Origin: Burkholderia paludis
Lineage (GTDB): Bacteria > Pseudomonadota > Gammaproteobacteria > Burkholderiales > Burkholderiaceae
Reading direction: 5' to 3'
Assembly: GCF_000732615.1 (NCBI RefSeq)
Contig: NZ_JPGL01000008.1
Location: 1 to 64,000 of the forward strand
DNA: 64,000 nt
The notes beneath the pieces were generated by a model. The model did not search any database and was not told the origin of the DNA. It saw only the letters and a program-made list of their open reading frames with translations. This document shows, one piece after another, positions 52,436 to 61,784 of the stretch. The number at the start of each line of letters is the position of its first letter. The stretch's first letter is position 1. A program made the translations under genes and the position numbers.

Positions 52436-54224
52436 CTTCATCGACGCAAGCCGCCGCATGATCCGCGCGAGCGGCCACTCGCCGGCGCTGATCGCGACGA
52501 GCTTCGCGCTGCGTATCGTCGAGCGCGGGTTCGCGATCGCGCCGTTCTTCCTTGGCTGGTACTGGCTCGCGCAGATGCCGCCGTTCGGTCCCGGCCTCGG
52601 CGCGGGTGCGCGCGTCTGGGCCGTGCCGCTCGGCTGGCTCGCGTTGCTGCTGGCCGGGCAGATGCTGTTCTCGTGGCTCGGCCAGATGTCGGGATTCCTC
52701 GGCAGCTATGCGCTGACGATCGCCTATCGCGGCCGGCTCGTCGATCACCTGCGCCGCCTTCCGCTCGGCGTATTCGGGCAGCAGCGCATCGGCCGGCTCG
52801 CGGCGGTCGTCACCGACGACGTCAAGCGCATGGAGGACGTCTTCACCCATCTGGCGGCCGAGCTGATCGCGTCGGCGTCGGTGCCGCTGCTGTTCGCGAT
52901 CGGGCTCGCGCTCGTCGACTGGCGGCTGACCGTCGCGTTGCTCGCGACGCTGCCGGTTGCGATCGCCGCGCTGAACGCGGCGAACCGCTTCTTTCTGGCG
53001 CACGGCGCGCGCAAGCAGGGGCTCGGGCTGGAAACGAGCGGGCTGATCGTCGAGTACGTCGGCGGGCTGCGCACGCTGCGGTTGTTCAATCGCACCGCCG
53101 ACTGGATGGCGCGCCTCGACGATCGTTTCGCGCGGCTGCGCGCGGCGAGTCTCGGCGCGGAAGCGTGGGGCGGCGGTTCCGTGCAGGTGTACCGGCTGCT
53201 GCTCGAATGCGGCGTGCTGGCGATGCTGGCCGTGGCGACCGCGCTGATCGACCGTGCCATGCTGACACCGTCCGTCTGGCTGCTGTTCGTGCTGACGGCA
53301 TGGAAGGTCGTCGAGCCGCTGCTGGACGCGGCCGCTTGCCTGGTCGAACTGCGCGCGCTCGTGCAGAGCGAAGGCCGGCTGCATGCGCTGCACGCGACCC
53401 CGGCGCTGGAAGAGGGCGCGCGCACCGAGGCGCCGCCGCATCATGCGATCGCGTATCGCGACGTCTGTTTCGGCTATGGCGCGACGCGCGTATTGCACGA
53501 CCTGTCGTTCGAGGTGGCCGAACACAGCGTGACGGCGATCGTCGGCCCGTCGGGCGCCGGCAAGAGCACGACGCTGGATTTGCTCGCGCGGTTTCACGAT
53601 CCGCAGTCGGGCAGCATCATGCTCGGCGGCATCGACCTGCGCGAATGGCGCAGCGACGCGCTTTATCGCGAGCTTGGCTTCGTGTTCCAGGAGGTGCAGC
53701 TGTTCCAGGCCAGCGTGCTCGACAACGTGCGGATCGGCCGCCCCGGCGCGAGCGATGCCGAGGTGATCGCCGCTTGCCGCGCGGCTTCGTGCGATGCGTT
53801 CGTCGCGCGCCTGCCCGACGGCTACGAGACGCGGATCGGCGAGAACGGCCAGCAACTGTCGGGCGGCGAACGCCAGCGGCTGTCGATCGCACGGGCGCTG
53901 CTGAAGGATGCGCCGGTGCTGTTGCTCGACGAAGCGACCGCTTCCGTCGATCCGCAGTCGCAGCACGAGATCCAGCAGGCGTTGTCGCGGCTCGTCGCGG
54001 GCCGCACGGTGATCGTGATCGCGCACCGGCTGCAGACGATCCGTCATGCCGACCAGATCGTCGTGCTCGACGCGGGCCGGATAGGCGAACGCGGCACGCA
54101 TGCGTCGCTGCTCGAACAGGACGGGCTTTATGCCCGGCTCTGGCGGGAACAGCAGGCGGCGGGAGCCGGGCCGTCCGATGCGGACGCGCCGACGCTGGAG
54201 GCGGCGCGGCCGGCACGGGACTGA
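52428..54224 (+). CDS. ABC exporter-fold permease-ATPase, YbtQ/IrtB-like half transporter
   Basis: The 598-residue partner has the same layout: membrane helices in residues 15-300, Walker A GPSGAGKST near 374, signature LSGGERQRLSIARALL, Walker B VLLLDEATASVD and H-loop VIAHRL. Its ATG (52428, with GGAG upstream) overlaps the stop of the first half by 8 bp, indicating translational coupling and assembly as a heterodimer in the inner membrane. Both ATP sites look catalytically complete. It ends 60 bp before the convergent AraC-type regulator gene. Confidence 0.93.
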   Translation: MADFIDASRRMIRASGHSPALIATSFALRIVERGFAIAPFFLGWYWLAQMPPFGPGLGAGARVWAVPLGWLALLLAGQMLFSWLGQMSGFLGSYALTIAYRGRLVDHLRRLPLGVFGQQRIGRLAAVVTDDVKRMEDVFTHLAAELIASASVPLLFAIGLALVDWRLTVALLATLPVAIAALNAANRFFLAHGARKQGLGLETSGLIVEYVGGLRTLRLFNRTADWMARLDDRFARLRAASLGAEAWGGGSVQVYRLLLECGVLAMLAVATALIDRAMLTPSVWLLFVLTAWKVVEPLLDAAACLVELRALVQSEGRLHALHATPALEEGARTEAPPHHAIAYRDVCFGYGATRVLHDLSFEVAEHSVTAIVGPSGAGKSTTLDLLARFHDPQSGSIMLGGIDLREWRSDALYRELGFVFQEVQLFQASVLDNVRIGRPGASDAEVIAACRAASCDAFVARLPDGYETRIGENGQQLSGGERQRLSIARALLKDAPVLLLDEATASVDPQSQHEIQQALSRLVAGRTVIVIAHRLQTIRHADQIVVLDAGRIGERGTHASLLEQDGLYARLWREQQAAGAGPSDADAPTLEAARPARD

Positions 54225-54284
54225 GGAAGGAAGTGTGCCGCGCGAGGCCTGCACCGCATGCGACGCGGCGCGGACGCGGGTGGG

Positions 54285-55175
54285 TCAGCCCAGCACGTGC
54301 CGACGCGATTCGCGCGGCAGCATGCCGAACTGCTTGCGGAACGCGGTGCTGAAGTGGCTCAGGTTGCTGTAGCCGAGCATCGAGGCGGTTTCGGTAACGC
54401 TGTGGCGCTGCAGCAGATGCAGCGCCCGTTCCATGCGCTCGCGCTGGAACAGCGCATAGACGCTGGTGCCGAACATCGCCTTGAAGCCGCGCTTGATCTT
54501 GAGCTGGTTCAGGCCGGTCTCGCGCGCGAGCTGTTCGATGGTCGGCGGATTGCTGAGATCGCTGAGCAGCCGGTCGCGAGCGGCGACGAGCTGCCGCCGC
54601 TCGCGCGGCGCGATGGCCTCGCGCGTTTCGGGCTGCATCGTCTGCAGGTGCCACGCGAGGAACTCGAGCGCGGCCGCGTGCACCAGCAGCGGCGACGCGT
54701 GCGCTTCCGACAGCAGGCGCCCGAGCCGGGTTGCCGCCTCGCGGATCCGCAGCGTGTTGCGATTGCGCCGCAGCGCGAACTGCCGCGCGGAGACGATGTC
54801 GAGCTGTGCGGCATCCTCGCCGGCCAGTTGCGTGAGCAACGGGCGCGCGATGCGCAATTCGATGTTGCTGCAGTCGGCCGTGCATTCGAGCCGGAACCGC
54901 TTGCCGGGCGAATAGGCGGCCAGCGCGACGTCCGGATCGAGGTCGAGCTGGCGGTCGTCATACGCCACGCGGGTCTTGCCGCCGAGCAGGCTGCTGAAGT
55001 GGATCTGCGCGCCGTCTTCCTCGGTCAGCGCGTCGAGCGATTGCGCCGTGTCGAACGCGACCCATGACACGGCCAGCCCCGGCTGGAGGTCGACCGTCCT
55101 CACGTGAATGCCTGCCGGCGCTGCAGCGCGGGCGGCCCCGGCGTTGAAGAAATCCCCCGATTTCAGCGTATGCAT
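54285..55175 (-). CDS. AraC-type regulator, PchR/YbtA-like
   Basis: The 296-residue protein has a C-terminal AraC DNA-binding domain with two HTH motifs (TIEQLARETGLNQLKIKRGF and SVTETASMLGYSNLSHFSTA). Its N-terminal region begins MHTLKSGDFF. In PchR/YbtA-type activators the N-terminal part binds the ferric siderophore that the system imports. ATG 55175 is supported by GGGGAG upstream. The gene is divergent from the TonB-dependent receptor and convergent with the ABC genes. The intergenic region contains Fur-like palindromes, so I expect Fur repression combined with siderophore-dependent activation. Confidence 0.92.
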   Translation of the reverse strand: MHTLKSGDFFNAGAARAAAPAGIHVRTVDLQPGLAVSWVAFDTAQSLDALTEEDGAQIHFSSLLGGKTRVAYDDRQLDLDPDVALAAYSPGKRFRLECTADCSNIELRIARPLLTQLAGEDAAQLDIVSARQFALRRNRNTLRIREAATRLGRLLSEAHASPLLVHAAALEFLAWHLQTMQPETREAIAPRERRQLVAARDRLLSDLSNPPTIEQLARETGLNQLKIKRGFKAMFGTSVYALFQRERMERALHLLQRHSVTETASMLGYSNLSHFSTAFRKQFGMLPRESRRHVLG

Positions 55176-55270
55176 CTTGATGCTCCCCGTCTGCGTGGAC
55201 TGTCGTTTGCCGCGAACGCGCCCGTGCGCCAGGGCGTTCGACTCGCGGGACGACAGCAGCGGATGATCAT

Positions 55271-55289
55271 AATAAGAATCATTCTTATT
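55271..55289. promoter_or_regulatory. Perfect Fur-box-like palindrome
   Basis: AATAAGAAT-C-ATTCTTATT is a perfect 19-bp palindrome (9 bp on each side of a central base). It fits the AT-rich Fur box design. It lies between the AraC regulator and the TonB receptor, about 95 bases upstream of the regulator's start codon. Confidence 0.8.
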
Positions 55290-55406
55290 GACAAGACGGG
55301 TCGGCGCACGCCCGATTCGCTCGGGAAGGGCATCGTTCACGATCTGCAGCGCTGCGCCAAATAGTTCAATTTCGGGGAATGGCGACCGGATCGGGGTAGT
55401 GCGGAA

Positions 55407-55427
55407 AATGAGAATAATTACTATTTA
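55407..55427. promoter_or_regulatory. Second, imperfect Fur-box-like site before the receptor gene
   Basis: AATGAGAATAATTACTATTT is an AT-rich imperfect inverted repeat, close in style to Fur boxes, and lies about 27 bases before the receptor ATG at 55454. Together with the palindrome at 55271 it suggests that both divergent promoters are iron-regulated. Confidence 0.6.
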
Positions 55428-55453
55428 CGTCTTTCTCCTTCCGCCATCGTGCC

Positions 55454-57604
55454 ATGCCAGACGTCCTGTTTTCCCGCGCTTTCCGTGCCCGCCGTCGCCG
55501 CGCTTCCGTGCGCGTTGCGTGGCGCGGGCTGCCGCTTTGCCTCGCCTGCACCGGGTTCGTGTGTGCCGCGGCCACGCCATCCGTGCGTGCGCAGGCCGCG
55601 CCCGCCGGCGGCGCGAGCGATGCGGCGGCGACGCTGCCCGTCGTGACCGTGCGCGGCAGCCGCGGCGGGCCCGCCGGCGAGCAGGCGGGCTTCACGTTGC
55701 CGGCAAGCGTTTCCACGCTGGACGGCGATGCGCTCGAGGCCGGCCATCTCGATACGCTCGGGCAGATCGCCGAGCGCTTGCCGAACGTCTACATGACGAG
55801 CTATACGCAGACCACGCCGATCATGACGATTCGCGGGCTCGGCGTCGACGCCGACGAATCGGACAGCACGGCGATCCCGGTGCTCGTCGACGGCGTGCCG
55901 TTGTTCGGGCTCGCGGTGGGGCAACTGTTCGACGTCGAGCAGGTGCAGGTACTGCGCGGGCCGCAGTCGCTGTACGCGCAGAACGCGTTCGGCGGCCTCG
56001 TGAACCTGCGGTCGCGCGACCCCGGCCCTGCGCCCGCCGCCAGCGTCACGCTCGACTATTCGTCGTACGGACGCGCGCGCACGACCGTCGGCGGCGACAT
56101 CCCGCTGACCGACCGGACCGCGCTGCGCATCGCGGCCGGCGCCGAGCACGGCAACGGCTATACGGAGAACACGACGCTGAACCGCGACAACACCGCCGGC
56201 TGGAACAGCACCTTCGCGCACCTGAAGCTGCTGCATCGCGACGAGGCCGACGGGGTCTGGCGCTTCGGCCTTTACACGAGCAAGTCGCGCGGCGGCAACG
56301 ACTACTTCACGTCGCCCGACCTCGCGAGCCGACATCAGTCGAACGCGACCGACACGGGGACGAACGACGTCGAATACACGCTGCTGTCCGCCAGCTACGA
56401 CCGCACGTTCGGCAACGGCACCCGGCTGGCCGTCACGCTCGGCGCGAGCCGCATGCAGTGGGACTACTGGCTGCCGGTGTCGCTGTTCGGCGCGCGCAAC
56501 GGCTACGACATGGTCACGCGCCAGCTCGGCGGCGACGCCAGGCTGAGCGGCAAGCAAGGCCGCTTCGACTGGACGGTCGGCGTGGCCGAACAATTCACGC
56601 GACGCGACGCGCCCTATCTGTTCGACATGGGCGCGGCCTATCTGAGCAGCACCGCGGCGACGCTGCGCGGCAACAGCGTGGCGACCTACGGCGAGGCGGG
56701 CTGGCGAATCGCGCCCGCGTGGCGGATCGCGGCGGGGCTGCGGGTTCAGTACGACCGGCAGACGCTCGACTGGCGCAGTACGCAGGGCGGCCTGTTCGAC
56801 AGCGACGGCGACGGGGTGCCGGACATGCCGTTCGGCAGCGTATCGACCGTCGACGGCGCAAGCGTCAACCACGTCGCCGCGCTGCCGCGCCTGACGCTCG
56901 AGTTCGAGCCGAACGCGCAGCACTACGGCTGGCTCACGCTGGCGCGCGGCTATCTGGCGCCGGGCTTCAACACCTATGCGACCTCGGCTGCCAACGCGAG
57001 CCAGCCGTACGCCGCCGCCACCTCCGACTACATCGAGCTCGGCTACCGGCTGCGCGGCGCGGACGACGCGTGGGAACTCGGCGCGACGCTGTTCGATGCA
57101 TTCATGCACGACCAGCAGGTCACCTCGAGCCTGAGCGGCCAGACCGTCACGTCGAATGCGCGGCGCTCGCATACGCGCGGCGCCGAACTGTCGGGTCGCT
57201 GGCGGCCCGTGCGGCAGGTCGAGCTCAGCGCGTTCGTCGGCCTCGTCGACGCGAAATACGACGACTACACCGCGGGCGGCGTCGACTACTCGGGCCGGCA
57301 GTTCGCCAGCACGCCGCGCCAGAGCGTCGGCCTCGGCGCGACCTGGCGGCCGGACGGGCACTGGGATCTCGGCGTCAACGCGGTACGGCAGGGCGCGACG
57401 AATCTCGCGCCGACCAGCACGCTCGGCAACGCCCCCTATGTGCTCGTCGATGCGCATGCGACCTATCGCGTGCGGCGCTACAACATCGGGGTGTACGGCC
57501 AGAACCTCGCGAACGCGCATTACGTCACGCGGGCGCTGGCGAACGGCATCGTCGTCGCGGGCAACCCGCGCGTCGTCGGCGTGCGGGTCGGGATGGATTT
57601 CTGA
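55454..57604 (+). CDS. TonB-dependent siderophore receptor, FyuA-like
   Basis: The 716-residue protein has an arginine-rich signal peptide and a TonB box (LPVVTVRG near 60). Its plug domain has SVSTLDGDALEAG, IRGLG, PVLVDGVP and VQVLRGPQSLYAQNAFGGLVN, and the long beta-barrel ends in VGVRVGMDF with terminal Phe. YLAPGFNTYATSA in the barrel is the style of the FyuA/OMR group, which imports yersiniabactin-like ferric chelates. The start has no good ribosome site, but ATG 55454 gives the signal peptide. The permease gene begins 1 bp after its stop, so they are co-transcribed. The ligand type is inferred from gene content. Confidence 0.93.
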   Translation: MPDVLFSRAFRARRRRASVRVAWRGLPLCLACTGFVCAAATPSVRAQAAPAGGASDAAATLPVVTVRGSRGGPAGEQAGFTLPASVSTLDGDALEAGHLDTLGQIAERLPNVYMTSYTQTTPIMTIRGLGVDADESDSTAIPVLVDGVPLFGLAVGQLFDVEQVQVLRGPQSLYAQNAFGGLVNLRSRDPGPAPAASVTLDYSSYGRARTTVGGDIPLTDRTALRIAAGAEHGNGYTENTTLNRDNTAGWNSTFAHLKLLHRDEADGVWRFGLYTSKSRGGNDYFTSPDLASRHQSNATDTGTNDVEYTLLSASYDRTFGNGTRLAVTLGASRMQWDYWLPVSLFGARNGYDMVTRQLGGDARLSGKQGRFDWTVGVAEQFTRRDAPYLFDMGAAYLSSTAATLRGNSVATYGEAGWRIAPAWRIAAGLRVQYDRQTLDWRSTQGGLFDSDGDGVPDMPFGSVSTVDGASVNHVAALPRLTLEFEPNAQHYGWLTLARGYLAPGFNTYATSAANASQPYAAATSDYIELGYRLRGADDAWELGATLFDAFMHDQQVTSSLSGQTVTSNARRSHTRGAELSGRWRPVRQVELSAFVGLVDAKYDDYTAGGVDYSGRQFASTPRQSVGLGATWRPDGHWDLGVNAVRQGATNLAPTSTLGNAPYVLVDAHATYRVRRYNIGVYGQNLANAHYVTRALANGIVVAGNPRVVGVRVGMDF

Positions 57605-57605
57605 C

Positions 57606-58901
57606 ATGCGAGCCGATCTCGATACCATTGCCGCCGCTGCCGATGCCCGGGTGGATGCCGGCCGGGCGAACGACACCGCGCGACGCGCCGATTATCTGGC
57701 GCTCGCGCTGATGTACGTCGCGCAGGGTCTGCCGATCGGGCTCGCTTACCACGCGCTGGCCGTGCTGATCCGCGCGGGCGGCCACGATGCGGCCGCCGTC
57801 GGCTATACCGGGCTGGCGTTCGTGCCGTGGGCGCTCAAGTTTCTCTGGGCGCCCGCCATCGACAACGCATGCGAACGCCATGGCCTGCCGCGCGTGCTCT
57901 GGACCACGCAGATCATGATTGTCGCGGTCTGCGCCGCGCTCGTGCCGTTTCCGCCGGCCGTGTCGCTGCCGGCGTCGCTGACGCTCGTCGTGCTGATGAA
58001 CGCGCTCTGCGCGACGCAGGACATCGTCACCAATGCGTATGCGGTGCGCACGATGCAGGGGCGGGCGGCCGGCGCGGCGAACGCGATCCAGGTCGCCGGC
58101 TTCATCGTCGGCATGCTGGCGGGCGGAGGCGGGCTGCTCGTGTTGAGCGCACAGGCGGGCTGGACGTTCGCGATGACGGCGTTCGCGATCGCGATGGCGC
58201 TGATCGACCTGCCGCTGCTGTTCGTCGATACCGGTTTCGCGAAGCGCGGCATCGCCGACGCCGGCCCGGCCGCGCCGCGCGTGAGGCTGCGCGATGTCGT
58301 GAGCGGCCGCGACTTCGGCTGGGCCATGTTGCTCGCGAGCACCTTCAAGCTCGCCAGCACGGCCACATCGACGCTCGTCCAGCCCTGGCTGATCGATCGC
58401 GGGCTGTCGCTCGACGAGATCGGGCGGCTGCAGATGAGCAACCTCTGCTGCGTCGCGCTTGGCGCGGTCGCGCTCGGCATGCCGCTCGTGCGCCGCCTAG
58501 GGTGTCGGCGCGCGGTGCAGGTCGGGATCGTCGGCGCCGGCGTATCGCTCGGCGCGGCGTGGATGCTCGAGACGCGCGGCATGTTCTCGCTGCTGCATTG
58601 CCATGTTGCGTTCGCCGTGCAGTCGCTGTTCGAAGGCGCGATGTATGTGGCGATCTGGGCAACGCTGATGAACTGGGCGTCGCCGGCGCGCCCCGGCGCG
58701 GATTTCACCGCGATGCAGTGTTGCGAGAGCGTAGGGAGCGCGGTGGCCACCGGTGCGATCGGCATGGCCGTGGCGACGCTCGGTTACGGTGCGGCGTTCG
58801 CCTGCTCGTGGGGGCTGGCGGTGCCGGTGTGGGGCGCGGCGTTCGTCAGCGTGCGCAGAATCCGGCTGCATGAAGCCGGCGGCCGGCCCGATCGCGTGTG
58901 A
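57606..58901 (+). CDS. RhtX/FptX/YbtX-type siderophore permease (MFS)
   Basis: The 431-residue protein has about twelve helices and the RhtX-family opening [20 protein letters not shown], then [20 protein letters not shown] and [18 protein letters not shown]. Such permeases move ferric or free siderophore (rhizobactin, pyochelin; YbtX in the yersiniabactin operon) across the inner membrane. ATG 57606 starts 1 bp after the receptor stop. It stands in the same locus as two ABC half transporters, so the system has two inner-membrane routes, as do yersiniabactin loci. No biosynthesis gene is near. Confidence 0.93.
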   Translation: MRADLDTIAAAADARVDAGRANDTARRADYLALALMYVAQGLPIGLAYHALAVLIRAGGHDAAAVGYTGLAFVPWALKFLWAPAIDNACERHGLPRVLWTTQIMIVAVCAALVPFPPAVSLPASLTLVVLMNALCATQDIVTNAYAVRTMQGRAAGAANAIQVAGFIVGMLAGGGGLLVLSAQAGWTFAMTAFAIAMALIDLPLLFVDTGFAKRGIADAGPAAPRVRLRDVVSGRDFGWAMLLASTFKLASTATSTLVQPWLIDRGLSLDEIGRLQMSNLCCVALGAVALGMPLVRRLGCRRAVQVGIVGAGVSLGAAWMLETRGMFSLLHCHVAFAVQSLFEGAMYVAIWATLMNWASPARPGADFTAMQCCESVGSAVATGAIGMAVATLGYGAAFACSWGLAVPVWGAAFVSVRRIRLHEAGGRPDRV

Positions 58902-59155
58902 GCGTGTGTGCGCGCGACACGCGCGCGACGAACGGGCGCGGCCACGGCAGTCATCGGGAGTGTGAAACAGGAATCGAAATCATTCGTACTACACGACGAT
59001 TCGGGCGCCCGCTTCGCGCGTTTTTCGGGATCGGATCGTCGTGCGCCGCGAAGCGGCCGGCTTCGCATAGAAGTCGTTTGCGGATGAACCGGGCGTCGAC
59101 TATTGTAGGCTCTGGAAGTGTCGTGCGCATGCACGGGTTGATCGGGAGAACTGCG

Positions 59156-59635
59156 ATGAAAGGCGACAAGAAGGTCATCGAATATCTGAACGCGCAACTC
59201 AAGAACGAGCTGACGGCGATCAACCAGTATTTCCTGCACGCCCGCATGTATCGCCATTGGCAGCTCGACAAGCTGGGCAAGCATGAATATGAGGAATCGA
59301 TCGGCGAGATGAAACATGCGGACGCGCTCATCGAGCGCATCTTCATGCTCGACGGGTTGCCGAATCTCCAGGACCTGCACAAGCTTCTCGTCGGCGAACA
59401 CACGGAAGAGATTCTCGAATGCGACCTGAAGCTCGAGCGGGTGGCACAGGCAACCTGCAAGGAAGGGATCGCGTACTGCGAGTCGGTGCAGGATTACGTG
59501 TCGCGCGAAATTCTCGAGAACATCCTCGACGATACCGAGGCGCACATCGACTGGCTGGAAACGCAGCTCGAACTGATTCAGAAGGTCGGTATCCAGAACT
59601 ACCTGCAGTCGGGCATGACCACGCTCGACTCGTGA
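59156..59635 (+). CDS. bfr: Bacterioferritin
   Basis: The 159-residue protein has the four-helix bacterioferritin sequence: start [20 protein letters not shown] with ferroxidase ligand E18, then E51 and H54. Methionine 52 ([12 protein letters not shown]) is in the position of the haem ligand, and [14 protein letters not shown] carries later ligands. It should form 24-mers that oxidise and store iron and may carry haem. GGGAG precedes ATG 59156. It follows the siderophore locus by 254 bp, which is functionally fitting, but no Fur box was seen directly before it. Confidence 0.97.
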   Translation: MKGDKKVIEYLNAQLKNELTAINQYFLHARMYRHWQLDKLGKHEYEESIGEMKHADALIERIFMLDGLPNLQDLHKLLVGEHTEEILECDLKLERVAQATCKEGIAYCESVQDYVSREILENILDDTEAHIDWLETQLELIQKVGIQNYLQSGMTTLDS

Positions 59636-59799
59636 ACGCGTCGTGCGCTGCGGCAGGGTGCGATGTGGCGCGTCGCCCCGCCGTCCGGATGCCGTGCCGA
59701 TTCGACCGATTCGACTGATTCGCGCAAAGCGGCACACGTCGCGGGCAGGATCGTGCGCGGCCGATTTTCTCCACCCGGACAGTGCGTCTTGCGGCCGCC

Positions 59800-60666
59800 T
59801 CAATGCGTGGCGGCGCGCAGGCGGGGCCGGTATTCGGTGACGATCATCGCGACGACGATCAGCGCCGCACCGGCGAAGTTCACCGGGCTCAGGCGGTCGC
59901 CGCCGAGGACGTAGCCGAAGAGCCCGCCGAATACCGGCTCGAGCACGAGAATCAGCGCGATCCGGCCGGGCGCGGATTCGACCTGCGCGCGGGTCTGCAC
60001 GAAGTAGCCGATCGCCGTTCCCCCGATCCCGACGATGACGGCCGTCCAGACGGGCTGCGCGGCGGCGGGCACGGAGAACTCGCGAAAGGCCAGCGACCAG
60101 AGCAGCGACAGGACGCCGACCACCAGCACCTGAACGAACGCGAGCAGCTCGACGTCCGCCCCCTTGCTGCGCTTCGACAGAACGACGATGTGCAGCGCCG
60201 TGAAGACCGCGCACCCGAGGACGAGCGCATCGCCGACGTGGATCGCCAGATCCTGGATCGTCAGCATGGCAAGCCCGACGGCGGCGATCGCCGCGCCGGC
60301 CATCTGCTGCCGGTTCGGCCGGAGCCGGAGCATCCAGAAGCCGAACACCGGCGCGAAGATGACGGCGAGCCCCGTGATGAAGCTTGCGTTCGACGCGGTC
60401 GTGCGGGCGATCCCGGCGGTCTGGAACGCGAATGCGCCGAACAGGACGACGCCGGGCAGGATCCCTCGCCGCGCGGCGCGCCACTCGACGTGTCGCCAGC
60501 GGCGCATCAGCACGACGAACATCGCCGCGGCGCCGATCAGGAAGCGATACGCATTGAATGCCGATGCGCTGACGGCCGCGAGGGATTCATGGATCGCGAC
60601 GAACGACCAGCCCCAGAGTACGGTCACGCAGACCAGCGCGCACGCCCAGGTGTTCTCCGATTTCAT
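59800..60666 (-). CDS. EamA-family (DMT) transporter
   Basis: The 288-residue protein has ten helices in two repeats, opening with WACALVCVTVLWGWSFVAIH and closing with LVLEPVFGGLFGYVLGGDRL, both typical of EamA permeases. AGGAG precedes ATG 60666. It lies 110 bp downstream of an SMR transporter gene on the same strand, so the two small multidrug-type permeases may form one unit. Substrates are likely amino acids, quaternary compounds or metabolites; the family does not predict more. Confidence 0.93.
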   Translation of the reverse strand: MKSENTWACALVCVTVLWGWSFVAIHESLAAVSASAFNAYRFLIGAAAMFVVLMRRWRHVEWRAARRGILPGVVLFGAFAFQTAGIARTTASNASFITGLAVIFAPVFGFWMLRLRPNRQQMAGAAIAAVGLAMLTIQDLAIHVGDALVLGCAVFTALHIVVLSKRSKGADVELLAFVQVLVVGVLSLLWSLAFREFSVPAAAQPVWTAVIVGIGGTAIGYFVQTRAQVESAPGRIALILVLEPVFGGLFGYVLGGDRLSPVNFAGAALIVVAMIVTEYRPRLRAATH

Positions 60667-60776
60667 GTCGAGTCTCCTGGTGGAATTTGAAAGCGATGGC
60701 CATTGGTCATCGCGGCTTGAATGGATATCCGGTACGGGTGCGTCGACGATCGGTTGAAAAACGAAACGCGATCGCA

Positions 60777-61127
60777 TCAGGACGGACCGTCGCCGAGATT
60801 CAGCAGGACGAGGCTCCCCGCGGCCATCGCGAGGCCGCAAAGCTTGAGCGCCGAAAGCGACTCGCCGAAGAACAGGATCCCGAGCCCGGCAGTGGCGGCC
60901 GTACTCGCGCCGGCCCAGACCGCGTAGGCGAGGCCGACCTCGACGTGCAACGTTGCGATGGACATGAGCCAGACGGCGCCGGCATAGCAGGCGGCGGCGA
61001 CCGACGGGAAGAGACGGGTGAAGCCGGACGAGAACTTGAGCCCGATGGTGCCGAGCACTTCGGCAATCACGCTCAGTCCGAGGAGAAACCACGCAAACCG
61101 GCTCGCATTCACGATGCACCTCGCCAT
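60777..61127 (-). CDS. Small multidrug resistance (SMR) transporter, EmrE/SugE type
   Basis: The 116-residue product has four helices and the conserved membrane Glu (E23 in SVIAEVLGTIGLKFS), with the later motif AYAVWAGASTAATAGLGILFF typical of the family. SMR proteins act as antiparallel dimers and exchange protons for cationic drugs, guanidinium or quaternary amines. ATG 61127 gives a slightly long N-terminus; GTG 61112 (VNASRF) is also possible. It is upstream of the EamA gene on the same strand and probably shares its promoter. Confidence 0.92.
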   Translation of the reverse strand: MARCIVNASRFAWFLLGLSVIAEVLGTIGLKFSSGFTRLFPSVAAACYAGAVWLMSIATLHVEVGLAYAVWAGASTAATAGLGILFFGESLSALKLCGLAMAAGSLVLLNLGDGPS

Positions 61128-61784
61128 CCGCGTCGTTTATACCGAACGATGCAGGGGAGGGTGGATTCAGCGGTACCCGGAAGCCTTCAAATTAATACAA
61201 GCGGAAATCGTACGCAAGCCGGAAATTTTCATTCGCGACGGGCACGCATTCCGGTTCGGTCTCGATCGACTGCCCGGAAGCAGACGGGCCGAGCGGGGTG
61301 GCGATATGCGGCAAGCTACGCGCCGACCGGGTTCGATTCCGGATTCACGTTTCGCGCGGCGATCGACGCTCCGTGCATATGTTTGGCTTCAGCGTGCATA
61401 TCGTGACGGCTCCCGTTGATTGCGCCACGCCGTAATGTTCGCGTAAATCGGGAAAGCATGATGCACTGGTAAAAACCAGCATTGACCGACCATTCGGTCA
61501 ATTAAAGAATGTGCTGCGCATCTGAAATAGAGAGGGAGAGTCAGTTTGAAATGGTGCGCGAGAGGGGGTTCCAACTGCCGCCGCACATTAAAAACAAATG
61601 GTTGGTAATGCTTATTCAATTTTGTAATTTCTGAAATTCGCGATTCAATTTCCGGATATTTCCGACGAAGCGCCATTTTCGATGAGCGTTTCATCGGGTT
61701 GCGTCGCCGCGCCGTTTCCAGTCCGGATTGCCGGCGATATCCGGAGACACGCGACGCGTCGTTCAGGTACCCGGGGCGGTCAAC
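61128..61784. other. Divergent intergenic region with a strong palindrome, no supported gene
   Basis: This 657-bp stretch is AT-rich between 61430 and 61680. A 101-codon minus-strand frame (61389-61694) has no family signature and overlaps the palindrome, so I leave it out. It should carry the promoters of the SMR and AraC genes. Confidence 0.5.
61466..61501. promoter_or_regulatory. Hairpin and perfect TetR-style palindrome
   Basis: TTGACCGA (61482-61489) and TCGGTCAA (61494-61501) form a perfect 20-bp palindrome with a 4-base centre. The GACCG/CGGTC core is typical of TetR- or NemR-type operators. Just before it CTGGT (61466-61470) and ACCAG (61475-61479) form a small hairpin around AAAA. 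The site could be the operator of the SMR unit or of the AraC gene. No TetR gene is in the window. Confidence 0.6.

Noticed and set aside
61389..61694. 101-codon minus-strand frame upstream of the AraC gene.
   Set aside because: It runs across the AT-rich promoter region and the perfect palindrome and shows no family similarity.
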